DNA of 31,169 bases from Bacteroidales bacterium (lineage in GTDB: Bacteria; Bacteroidota; Bacteroidia; Bacteroidales; UBA932): NCBI GenBank assembly GCA_016295455.1, contig JAEDLE010000022.1, positions 1 through 31,169 of the forward strand, read 5' to 3'. The notes under the pieces were generated by a model. The model was not told the DNA's origin and did no database searches. It saw nothing but the letters and a program-made list of their open reading frames with translations. Below are positions 1-8,131 of this stretch, piece after piece. Within the stretch, counting starts at the first letter, position 1, and the number at the start of each line of letters is the position of its first letter. Made by a program: the position numbers and the translations under genes.

Positions 1-10
1 CCTTCCAGCA

Positions 11-3000
11 ATGTCCTTCGTTCATCTGCACGTCCACACCCAATATTCCATCCTCGACGGATTTTCAGATATCTCCAAGCTGTTCAAAAGGGCGGAGGAA
101 CTGGGTATGCCTGCCCTTGCGATCACCGACCACGGCAATATGTACGGCGTCAAGGAGTTCTTCAAGGCGGCGTCCAAGCATCCGTCGGTCAAGCCCATCA
201 TCGGCTGCGAGGTGTATGTCACCAGGCATTATGACCACAGGCTGAAGGACAATGACCACAGGAAGTATTACCATCTTATATTGCTCGCCAAGAACTACGA
301 GGGCTACAAAAACCTGATGAAGATAGTCTCGACCGGCCATATAGAGGGCAAGTACTACGACAAGCCGAGGGTGAGCCACGAGGTGCTGGCGCAGTATCAC
401 GAGAACCTCATCTGCTGTTCGGCCTGCCTTGCCGGAGAGGTGCCGAGAAACATAGTCGACGGGGACCTGGAGGCGGCCAGAACGGCCATACTCTGGCACA
501 AGGAACTTTTCGGGGAGGACTATTATCTGGAAGTCCAGCTGCACAAGACCGAAGTGCCAGGCCTTTCGCCTGAGGTATATGAGAAACAGTTGGTATCCAA
601 CGAAGCCATATTCAGGCTGGCGCAGGAACTGGGAGTGAAGGTCGTCGCGTCGAATGACGTGCATTTCATCCGCAAGGAGGACGGTCCCGCGCACGACAGG
701 CTCATATGCCTTACGACCAATGCCTTTGTAGATGATCCTGACAGGATGCGCTACACCCAGCAGGAGTATCTCAAGAGCGAAGAGGAGATGAGGGCGCTAT
801 TCCCGGAACATCCCGAGGCCATTGAGAACACCCTAGAAGTGGCTTCGAAGATAGAGAGTTATTCCATAGACAGGGGCCACGTGCTCCCGAAGTTCGACCT
901 GGATCCGGATTTCCTCGCCAACATAGACTTTTATCTCGACAAATATAAGAGCGTCATTGACGAAGGACGTTGCGACAACAAGGGAAATGACCGCGGGGAG
1001 GACTTCTGCCGTTCCGTGGCCTATCTTTGCCATCTCACCTATGAGGGTGCCAGGATGCGCTACGGAGAGACTTTGAATGCGGAGCAGGCAGAAAGGATAG
1101 ACTTCGAGCTCAAGACCATATGCCGTATGGGTTTCCCGGACTACTTCCTCATAGTCCAGGATTATATTGCGGCAGCCAGGGCGGCAGGTTCGCTGGTGGG
1201 GCCGGGACGAGGTTCCGCTGCGGGCTCCGTGGTGGCATATTGCCTGAAAATCACCAATCTGGACCCTATCGAGTACTCCTTGCTGTTCGAGCGCTTCCTG
1301 AACCCTGACCGTATCAGCATGCCTGATATCGACGTCGATTTCGAGGACCTCGAGGCGGCGCACCGCTATGTGGAGCAGAAGTATTCCGCAGACCATGTGT
1401 CCAGGGTCATCACCTTCGGCACAATGGCCGCAAAGAGCGCCATAAAGGACGTGGCCAGAATCAGCCATCTCCCTATCGACGATTCGGTGCGGCTGACCAA
1501 GCTGGTGCCCGACAGGCTTTCGGAGAAGGTCGAGAAGGAGTATCCTTTCAATCCTAAGCTGGACGAGCTCAAACCCGGTTTCAAGCAGGTCGAGAAGGAG
1601 GTCGAAGTGGACGACCCGGAGCATCCGGGAGAGAAGATGCTCACGAAGAAACTCTTCCAGAAGGGCCTGGAGGAGGACAGCGTGAAGATCAACCTGAAGA
1701 ACTGCTACCGTCTGGTGCCTGAGTTCAAGGACATACTCGAGAACGGTTCCGACCTTGAGAAGGAGGTGCTCAACTATGCCCTCCAGCTTGAGGGAAGCAT
1801 ACGTCAGGTCGGAATGCACGCCTGCGCGACCATCATCGGCCGGGGTAACCTCACCGACTACATACCCATCTGTCTTTCTGAGGACAAGGCCACCAAGCAG
1901 CAGTGCTGGACCTCCCAGTACGACGGGCACTACATCGAGGACGTGGGTATGCTCAAGATGGACTTCCTGGGCCTCATAACCTTGTCCATCATACACAAGA
2001 CCCTGGACAACATCAAGATGAGGCACGGGATAGACATCGACATAGAGGCCATCCCGAAGGACGACAGGGAGACCTACGAGCTCTACGGCCGCGGTGACAC
2101 CACCATCGTGTTCCAGTTTGAATCTCCGGGTATGAAGGAGTGGCTGAGGAAACTGCACCCTGAGCGTTTCGGAGACCTCATCGCGATGAATGCGCTCTAC
2201 CGTCCGGGTCCGATGGACTACATCCCTGACTTCGTCGCCAGGAAACTCGGCCAGCAGCCCATAACCTACGACCTGCCCGAAATGGCGGAGTTCCTCGAGG
2301 AGACCTACGGAATCACGGTCTACCAGGAGCAGGTGATGCTTCTCTCCAGAAAGCTTGCGGACTTCACCAAGGGTGAGGCGGATAAGTTGCGTAAGGCTAT
2401 GGGTAAGAAGCAGATAGCCGTGATGATGGAGCTCAAGGACAAGTTCATGAAGGGAGGAATGAAGAACGGCCATCCGGAGAAGACCCTTGACAAGATATGG
2501 AAGGACTGGGAGAAATTCGCACAGTACGCCTTCAACAAGTCCCACGCGACCTGCTACGCCTGGGTCAGCTACCAGACCGCCTGGCTCAAATGCCACTACC
2601 CTGCGGAGTTCTTCGCGGCCAACCTCAGTTGCAATCTCTCCAATATGGACGAGATCAAGAAGATCATGGCAGACTGCAAGGCCCACAAAGTCAAGGTATT
2701 GAACCCCGACATCAACGAATCCCAGGCGCACTTCACCGTCAACAGGGGCGGCGACATACGCTTCGGCCTCGCCGGCATCAAGGGCTTCGGCGGCAACATA
2801 GTTGAGGCCATACTCTCCGAGCGCTCTGAAAACGGGGAATATGCCGACGTGTTCGAGTTCATGGAAAGGATGTCCGGCGTAGTCAACCGCAAGTCTCTCG
2901 AATCCCTCGTGAATGCCGGAGCCTTCGATTCCATGGGTTTGAAGCGCAAGCAGTTCTTTACTGCAGGCAAGAGCGGGGACCTCTTCATTGACGAACTCCT

Positions 3001-3814
3001 GACCTATGGGGAAAGGTTCTCCAGCGGCAAGGAGGATGACGGATGCTCCCTTTTCGGAGAAGTGGAGGAGCTCAAGCCGGAACGTCCCGAAATCCCGCAG
3101 ATGGGAGGGGAGGAAGACTTGCTGGAAGTGCTCAGGAAAGAGAGGGAACTGGTGGGAATGTACCTTTCATCCCATCCTCTGGACCGTTACCGCTTCGAAT
3201 TCGACACCTTCGTGAACCAGGAACTGGCCACGTTGAAGGACACCATTGCGGAATGCGAGGAAAAGCGGGTCGCAAAGAAACTCTGCTTCGCAGGCCTGAT
3301 TTCCTCCCATATGCTCGCGCAGACCAGGAACGGCCAGCCCATGAGCAGGACGGTCATCGAGGATTACAGCGGCAACTACGAGCTTGTCCTCTACCGCAAA
3401 GACGTGGAGAACTGGGAAGCCAGGCTGAATCAGGAAAACTGCGCCATATTCGTGAATGCCGAAGTCGCGGAGCGGAGATTCGGAAGGAAAAACCAGGACG
3501 GCAGTTCCGAACCTCCGAAATACGACCTCAGAATCAATGAAATACGGCTGTTAGGCAACATCACTGAAGATTATGTGACCGGATTCACCATCCAGCTCAC
3601 TACGCCTATGCTCTCGCAGGAATTCAGGCGCTCGCTGATGGCCCTTCTCAAGGAGAACAAAGGCAATGTTCCCCTGAATATGGTGCTGTATGACCCTGAG
3701 CACAAGTACAACATCACCTTCCACAGCAAGAAGTTCCAGGTCGGAATCAACTCCGAGTTCATCCAGCAGGTCAGGGATATGGGCTTGGGCTATAAGGTCA
3801 ACGTCAAGCAGTAG
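11..3814 (+). CDS. dnaE: DNA polymerase III alpha subunit (replicative polymerase)
   Basis: Catalytic subunit of the replicative DNA polymerase, 1267 aa. The N-terminal PHP domain begins almost at once (HLHVH at residues 5-9, TDHGN near 40). The palm carries PDIDVDF at 438-444, giving the metal-binding aspartates D441 and D443; the third is D651 in KMDFLGL. Helix-hairpin-helix and OB-fold regions follow in the C-terminal third. It is about 100 aa longer than E. coli DnaE; part of the excess is a charged segment at about residues 510-570, between the second and third catalytic aspartates. The ATG at 11 places the PHP motif at the usual distance from the N-terminus. The promoter lies outside the window. 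Its stop codon is 3 nt from the stop of the convergent downstream gene. Confidence 0.98.
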   Translation: MSFVHLHVHTQYSILDGFSDISKLFKRAEELGMPALAITDHGNMYGVKEFFKAASKHPSVKPIIGCEVYVTRHYDHRLKDNDHRKYYHLILLAKNYEGYKNLMKIVSTGHIEGKYYDKPRVSHEVLAQYHENLICCSACLAGEVPRNIVDGDLEAARTAILWHKELFGEDYYLEVQLHKTEVPGLSPEVYEKQLVSNEAIFRLAQELGVKVVASNDVHFIRKEDGPAHDRLICLTTNAFVDDPDRMRYTQQEYLKSEEEMRALFPEHPEAIENTLEVASKIESYSIDRGHVLPKFDLDPDFLANIDFYLDKYKSVIDEGRCDNKGNDRGEDFCRSVAYLCHLTYEGARMRYGETLNAEQAERIDFELKTICRMGFPDYFLIVQDYIAAARAAGSLVGPGRGSAAGSVVAYCLKITNLDPIEYSLLFERFLNPDRISMPDIDVDFEDLEAAHRYVEQKYSADHVSRVITFGTMAAKSAIKDVARISHLPIDDSVRLTKLVPDRLSEKVEKEYPFNPKLDELKPGFKQVEKEVEVDDPEHPGEKMLTKKLFQKGLEEDSVKINLKNCYRLVPEFKDILENGSDLEKEVLNYALQLEGSIRQVGMHACATIIGRGNLTDYIPICLSEDKATKQQCWTSQYDGHYIEDVGMLKMDFLGLITLSIIHKTLDNIKMRHGIDIDIEAIPKDDRETYELYGRGDTTIVFQFESPGMKEWLRKLHPERFGDLIAMNALYRPGPMDYIPDFVARKLGQQPITYDLPEMAEFLEETYGITVYQEQVMLLSRKLADFTKGEADKLRKAMGKKQIAVMMELKDKFMKGGMKNGHPEKTLDKIWKDWEKFAQYAFNKSHATCYAWVSYQTAWLKCHYPAEFFAANLSCNLSNMDEIKKIMADCKAHKVKVLNPDINESQAHFTVNRGGDIRFGLAGIKGFGGNIVEAILSERSENGEYADVFEFMERMSGVVNRKSLESLVNAGAFDSMGLKRKQFFTAGKSGDLFIDELLTYGERFSSGKEDDGCSLFGEVEELKPERPEIPQMGGEEDLLEVLRKERELVGMYLSSHPLDRYRFEFDTFVNQELATLKDTIAECEEKRVAKKLCFAGLISSHMLAQTRNGQPMSRTVIEDYSGNYELVLYRKDVENWEARLNQENCAIFVNAEVAERRFGRKNQDGSSEPPKYDLRINEIRLLGNITEDYVTGFTIQLTTPMLSQEFRRSLMALLKENKGNVPLNMVLYDPEHKYNITFHSKKFQVGINSEFIQQVRDMGLGYKVNVKQ

Positions 3815-3817
3815 GTA

Positions 3818-4474
3818 TTATTTCACCTTGGAGAGTTCGAAGCCGATCTTCATGTCGTTGTAGCTCTCGGCGAGGCTGGCTACGGTTGCGGCGGTTCCGC
3901 TCTGTTTGCCGACATAGCTGAGGACGGTCTTCACGAAGCCGAGGAACTTTTTGCCTTCAAAGAGCATTTCGCATCCGGCGGCGCTGTTCTTGAGGTCGCC
4001 GGTAAGGGAAAGATACTTCATGTTCTTGCCGAACTGGAGCTGTACGGTCTTTCCGTCCTCCAGCATCCTCCAGGTTCCTGACACAGGTATGCTCTTCACC
4101 GTGCAGACGAAGCTCAGGTCTTCGTTGAAGGTGAATCCCAGCGCACCCTTGGTGATGCCCACCTTGGCCAGATACTCGTCCACTTTCTTCTCCACGGTAG
4201 CTGAAGCGGCAGTGCCCGCGATGTTGCTCAGGGCATTGTCGCTGCCCAGGGATATGGCCGAGCCCTCATAGGTCCAGCTGCCCGGAAGCTGCACTGCAGT
4301 CAGGTTGCCGGTATATGAATATACGACTTCAGTGAGGGAATTCAGAAGGCCGGAGCCGTTGCCGTTACCGCTTGCGGCATCCGCCACCTTGCCCAGGAGG
4401 CTGCCCAGCGACTGTGCGGAGGCGCACAGCGGAAGCAGTGCGGCAGCGATGATAGTCAAAATTGTCCTTTTCAT
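3818..4474 (-). CDS. Secreted DUF4923-like (lipocalin-like) protein
   Basis: A 218-aa exported protein of unknown function. Residues 1-20 form a clear signal peptide (MKRT start, hydrophobic core, cleavage after CASA). Then comes a Gly/Asn/Ser-rich linker and a region with repeated short beta-like stretches (SWTYEGSAISL, GALGFTFNEDLSF, VSGTWRMLEDGKTVQLQF). That pattern is typical of the Bacteroidales DUF4923 family, whose C-terminal part is probably a small lipocalin-like barrel; the assignment is from memory. It lies 30 nt downstream of the ThiL-like gene on the same strand, so the two are probably cotranscribed. Its 3' end faces dnaE across only 3 nt. No catalytic residues are recognised. 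Confidence 0.8.
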   Translation of the reverse strand: MKRTILTIIAAALLPLCASAQSLGSLLGKVADAASGNGNGSGLLNSLTEVVYSYTGNLTAVQLPGSWTYEGSAISLGSDNALSNIAGTAASATVEKKVDEYLAKVGITKGALGFTFNEDLSFVCTVKSIPVSGTWRMLEDGKTVQLQFGKNMKYLSLTGDLKNSAAGCEMLFEGKKFLGFVKTVLSYVGKQSGTAATVASLAESYNDMKIGFELSKVK

Positions 4475-4504
4475 AAAGTTGATGGTTTGTGTTGTTCCTA
4501 TGTG

Positions 4505-5515
4505 TCATTCTTCCTGCCCTGCGGCATCGTTCCATCCCTGGGCCCTGAGCGGAAGCTCCAAGCCGTCCGGAGTCACCATCACGGCACCCACATCCTCCCT
4601 GGCCATATGCCCGATGATGTCGAATGCCTGGAAATCGTGGCGCAGCTTTTCGTAGCTCGAAATCGGGACCACGTACAGCAGCCTGTAGTCATCCCCTCCG
4701 TTCATGGCAGCCGAAATCGGGTCGATGTCAAGTTCCTTGCCCAGCTCGAAGGAGTTCCCTTCGAACGGAATCTTGTCGGCATATACCTTTGCTCCGAGTG
4801 ACGAGTCTCTGACGAGGCGTTTTACGGCATCTGCGAGGCCTCTGTCGATGAGATAGCCCATCGAAGGTGTGATGCCTGCTTCCTTGAGCGCAGAGAGTGT
4901 GTACGGGCTTATTTCGGGCTTCAGATAAGACGCCACCATCATCTTGTATTTCTCCAGCTCTGGCTGGCTTCCGTCCTTCTCGAAGCGGCGTTTCCCCCTC
5001 TCGAGTACCTGCTGTCCGAAAAATGCCGCGCCCAGGCTGCCTGACACGCAGATCAGGTCCTTCACTTGAGGTTTCTGGCGGTCCATCCCATACGGAGTTT
5101 CACCGCTTGCGGAAACAGACACGGCCAGACCGTTGCGCGACGGGATGAGGTCGAGACCGACCTTCTTATACCCGTGCTCCCCTGCGGCCGTCACCATACC
5201 TTCCCAGAGTTCCTTTATCTGGGCGAAATCCAGTTTCGAGGATATGCCGACGCGGATGTCCAGAGTCCTGGGTGACGACAGTTCCGCATACAGGTCGCCG
5301 CTCACGACACTCACGCAGCGGTAACCCAGATGCCTGAGCGGGAAATATGTCAGGTCGAAGTCCAGACCCTCCAGGAACAGCCTGTTCCTGGAGGTGACAT
5401 AAGACTTGCCCCCGGTTTCGAAGTATATGCTGTCGGTGGCTCTGTAAGGTGTTCCCTCATAGAGGGCCTCTATGGCAGCCACCCTGCCTATATCAGAAAA
5501 GCGTCTTTCTTCCAT
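4505..5515 (-). CDS. ThiL-family (thiamine-phosphate kinase-like) protein, probably degenerate
   Basis: 336 aa, collinear with thiamine-monophosphate kinase (AIR synthase-related fold) and with several stretches like Bacteroides ThiL: DFDLTYFPLRHLGY (52-65), VKDLICVSGSLGAAF (151-165), NGGDDY near 275, and an AQGW tail. True ThiL phosphorylates thiamine phosphate to thiamine diphosphate using Mg-ATP. Here the conserved active-site motifs are damaged. GDDxA has become T27-D28-S29; TTDxxxEGxHF has lost the TTD and carries Asp52 for His; GGDT has become GLDL (120-123); VSDG has become I-D-R-G (223-226). D74 and D122 are kept. The reading frame is intact and the sequence is not random, so it may be a repurposed paralogue rather than a pseudogene. 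It lies 61 nt downstream of the GH27 gene. Family membership is fairly sure; kinase activity is doubtful. Confidence 0.75.
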   Translation of the reverse strand: MEERRFSDIGRVAAIEALYEGTPYRATDSIYFETGGKSYVTSRNRLFLEGLDFDLTYFPLRHLGYRCVSVVSGDLYAELSSPRTLDIRVGISSKLDFAQIKELWEGMVTAAGEHGYKKVGLDLIPSRNGLAVSVSASGETPYGMDRQKPQVKDLICVSGSLGAAFFGQQVLERGKRRFEKDGSQPELEKYKMMVASYLKPEISPYTLSALKEAGITPSMGYLIDRGLADAVKRLVRDSSLGAKVYADKIPFEGNSFELGKELDIDPISAAMNGGDDYRLLYVVPISSYEKLRHDFQAFDIIGHMAREDVGAVMVTPDGLELPLRAQGWNDAAGQEE

Positions 5516-5558
5516 ATTTCTTTCTTGTTCACGCGGGACTTATACTGTCTCACCGGGG

Positions 5559-5566
5559 CAAAAATA
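5559..5566 (-). promoter_or_regulatory. Predicted -7 box for the ThiL-like gene
   Basis: Reads TATTTTTG on the minus strand, an exact match to the Bacteroidetes -7 consensus TAnnTTTG, and would give a leader of roughly 40 nt. No good -33 TTTG is visible at the right spacing, so this is moderate support. No TPP-riboswitch-like element fits in so short a leader. Confidence 0.4.
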
Positions 5567-5576
5567 CATAAAAATC

Positions 5577-8060
5577 TCAATAACTGCACCTTATGCTGTA
5601 AGGGAACTGTGCCGGAGCCTCGCTCTTCCCGCCTTCGCCCCTTCTGGCACGCATCTGGACCTTGTGCTCGGACGGAGCTCCCATCACCACCAGCCAGAGG
5701 TATCTGCTTCCTGCCGGTACATCATAGGATATGCTTGAGCGGCTCTCGCTGTGAACAGGTCCGTAAGTCGCACGGCCGTCCTTTCCCACGCATACGAAGC
5801 CATAGCGGTAGCCTGCTTTGTCCACGTCGGTGCTGGAATAGCCCTCGGCTCCGGCCTCAGCCCTGAATTCCACGGTTACCCTGCCGCCTTCCGGATCGAA
5901 GTGGACAGGAACGGCATTGAAGCCATATCTTTCCGGACAGTTGGAAGCTGCGACCCTGAGCCAGCCGTCGTGCAGCGGCTCCATAGCTGTCACATTCCTG
6001 TTGGCATAAGGGCGGCTTTCCTCCCATACCCTTTCGAAATCCCAGTTCACGAAATGGCGGCATGCGTCGAACATCTCGTCATTGAAAGCCTCCTGGCTCA
6101 GACCGGTCATTCTCTTGTACTGCATCACGGCATCCTCACCCGCCTGTCCGCTGCGGAAGAACTCACCTATGAACTTGCGGCCGTGGATAAGAGACCAGTA
6201 CTCCAGTACATATGGGGAATGATACATATTCTCAAAAGAGCCGAAAGCCTTGTGGGTAAGAGTGTTCCAGGCTTCCCAGTGATATTTCTCGCTGGTCTGC
6301 CAATTCGGATTGAACTGCCAGAGCATCCACTGGGCACCATTCTCCACCAGCTCTCCGCCGCCACGGCCCAGTCCGTCGCTTTCGCTCTGGAACTGGAAGG
6401 AATGACCCAGCTCATGCGCCAGGACATTGAGTTCCGGGTCGGCAAGGCGCAAAGGTGTAACCCAGAGGCCGCCTATCACGTCATCCACGCTCCCGCCGTA
6501 TGCGGTGCCGTCCAATTCATAGCGGACGTAGCAGTTCATCCTGTACTTGTCGGCATTGCTCTTGCCCTTGACTATGAATCCCAGGTCGTCATAATAGAGC
6601 TTGTATATCTTTTCAAGTTTCTCCCCGAGCACGGCAGGGCTGAACTTCATCGGCTTGCCCTCGAGATCCGGGGCCTGCTGAGGATCCTGTCCGAATCCTT
6701 TCTGCCAGAATATGGCGATGTTGTCGGTGCAGTACATCCTGGTGTAGCTCCATTCGCTCTCCGGACTATTCAGGTCCATGGAAGCCCAATCCTTTTCGGT
6801 GTAAATCTTCTTTCCCTTCGGGAGAGCCACCGGGTCTGCCGGCTTCTGCTTGAGGCGCAACATCATGCAGGCGTGCGGGGCTATGACCGCCTTCAGGTGG
6901 CTCTTGCTTGTGCCTATGTCCTCGTGCTTCCACAGGTCACGGATTATGTACTCGTGCTTGCGGAAATTGATGCCGTCCGCGAAATACATGGTCTGGTCCA
7001 GCCAGTCGTAGTCAAGGTTCCAGCTGACCTCTCCCCTGTTCATGAAACATACAGCCAGTTCCTTGTTGTCCAGTACCTTGGCCCATATCTCATAGTCTCC
7101 CATATCCATAAACTTGACAGCCTGGCGTCCGAGTGGGTCCTGGTTCACGGCTATGGCCTCACGGTTGGTGAGAATCTCGACCGTCTGCATATTCATGTCC
7201 CTGAGGTCGTTTCCGCTCATAAGCGGAGCGGCAAGCATGCACCACATAGAGAAATGTGTGACCTGCTCATCCCTGCTCATGTTCCCGTTGCCGACCTCAA
7301 GCATCTCTGCGTCATTCCAGTGGCCGGGACCGGCATACTGGTACAGCTCGGACATCGCGTCTATGCAGCCGAGCACACCGACTCCGCCCCAGTCGAAACG
7401 GCAGTTGAAGCAGGCACGGATGTCCGGAGTGACTCTCCAGAGATGTCCTATGCCCTTGCCCCACTTCCAGGGCTCGTTCTCGCCCCATTCGCATATGCTC
7501 AGGACTATAGGTCTTCCGGTGGCTTTGATTGCGTTTGCCATAGTCAGATATGCGCTTCTGGCATCCTGTCCCTCGTTGTCGCACCAGTCATACTTGAGGT
7601 AGTCCACGCCCCAGTCGGCATAGGTCTTCGCGTCAATGAACTGATAGCCCATGCTTCCCGGCCGTCCCTGGCAGGTATGGGTGCCGGCGCAGGAGTATAT
7701 TCCGAATTTCAGCCCGAGGCTGTGGACATAGTCCGCAACCGCCTTCATTCCGTCCGGAAAGCGCTCGGGATCAGGGATTATCACACCGTTGGCATCTCTG
7801 CCCACCTGCCAGCAGTCGTCGATGACGACATATTCGTAGCCCGCGTCCTTCATTCCGGAAGCTACCATGGCGTCCGCCATCTCTATGATCATGGAGGCGC
7901 TCACGTTGCAGCCGAACTTGTTCCAGCTGTTCCAGCCCATAGGCGGGGTCGGGGCAAGGCTCTGCCACTGTTCATCGGTAAGTGGAATCGGTTTTTCCTG
8001 TGCGGAAAGGCCGCTGCACAGCAAAGCCGTGGCGGCGATCATTGAGAAGAATCTTTTCAT
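5577..8060 (-). CDS. Secreted GH27 alpha-galactosidase-like enzyme fused to a HELGH metallopeptidase-like domain
   Basis: 827 aa, exported (signal peptide about 1-20, ending GLSA/Q). Residues about 35-400 are a GH27 catalytic barrel plus its C-terminal beta domain: PPMGWNSWN (39-47), YVVIDDCWQ, and YLKYDWC with predicted nucleophile D158. The acid/base motif reads NDAEM (249-253), so the expected Asp is E252. GH27 enzymes usually release terminal alpha-galactose, and some act on related sugars. Residues about 410-690 form a second domain with HELGH at 549-553 and a downstream ELVEN that may supply the third zinc ligand. It resembles uncharacterised Bacteroidetes DUF6055-type domains (from memory). 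Residues about 700-820 look like a beta-rich C-terminal domain. There is no lipobox, so it is probably periplasmic. No sugar transporter or other glycosidase is adjacent. Confidence 0.88.
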   Translation of the reverse strand: MKRFFSMIAATALLCSGLSAQEKPIPLTDEQWQSLAPTPPMGWNSWNKFGCNVSASMIIEMADAMVASGMKDAGYEYVVIDDCWQVGRDANGVIIPDPERFPDGMKAVADYVHSLGLKFGIYSCAGTHTCQGRPGSMGYQFIDAKTYADWGVDYLKYDWCDNEGQDARSAYLTMANAIKATGRPIVLSICEWGENEPWKWGKGIGHLWRVTPDIRACFNCRFDWGGVGVLGCIDAMSELYQYAGPGHWNDAEMLEVGNGNMSRDEQVTHFSMWCMLAAPLMSGNDLRDMNMQTVEILTNREAIAVNQDPLGRQAVKFMDMGDYEIWAKVLDNKELAVCFMNRGEVSWNLDYDWLDQTMYFADGINFRKHEYIIRDLWKHEDIGTSKSHLKAVIAPHACMMLRLKQKPADPVALPKGKKIYTEKDWASMDLNSPESEWSYTRMYCTDNIAIFWQKGFGQDPQQAPDLEGKPMKFSPAVLGEKLEKIYKLYYDDLGFIVKGKSNADKYRMNCYVRYELDGTAYGGSVDDVIGGLWVTPLRLADPELNVLAHELGHSFQFQSESDGLGRGGGELVENGAQWMLWQFNPNWQTSEKYHWEAWNTLTHKAFGSFENMYHSPYVLEYWSLIHGRKFIGEFFRSGQAGEDAVMQYKRMTGLSQEAFNDEMFDACRHFVNWDFERVWEESRPYANRNVTAMEPLHDGWLRVAASNCPERYGFNAVPVHFDPEGGRVTVEFRAEAGAEGYSSTDVDKAGYRYGFVCVGKDGRATYGPVHSESRSSISYDVPAGSRYLWLVVMGAPSEHKVQMRARRGEGGKSEAPAQFPYSIRCSY

Positions 8061-8094
8061 AACGAATACAGATAAGTGGTTATATTACTTTTAC

Positions 8095-8125
8095 CAAATA
8101 TAGCAATCTTCAGACAATCACGAAA
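8095..8125 (-). promoter_or_regulatory. Predicted promoter for the GH27 gene
   Basis: On the minus strand there is TATATTTG (8095-8102), an exact TAnnTTTG -7 box. About 18 nt upstream is TTTCG (8121-8125), an imperfect -33 TTTG. It lies in the 71-nt gap after the phosphoesterase stop codon, so the GH27 gene probably has its own start site. Confidence 0.5.
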
Positions 8126-8131
8126 CGAAAA

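Noticed and set aside
833..2731. A 632-codon open frame antisense to dnaE
   Set aside because: Same cause: a codon-bias shadow of a certain gene, with no protein-family features.
5516..5576. Possible TPP riboswitch before the ThiL-like gene
   Set aside because: The gap is only 61 nt and contains no CUGAGA-type core.
5751..8045. A 764-codon open frame on the plus strand, antisense to the GH27 gene
   Set aside because: It mirrors a well-supported gene codon for codon, has no recognisable motif, and arises because the sense gene avoids TTA, CTA and TCA codons.
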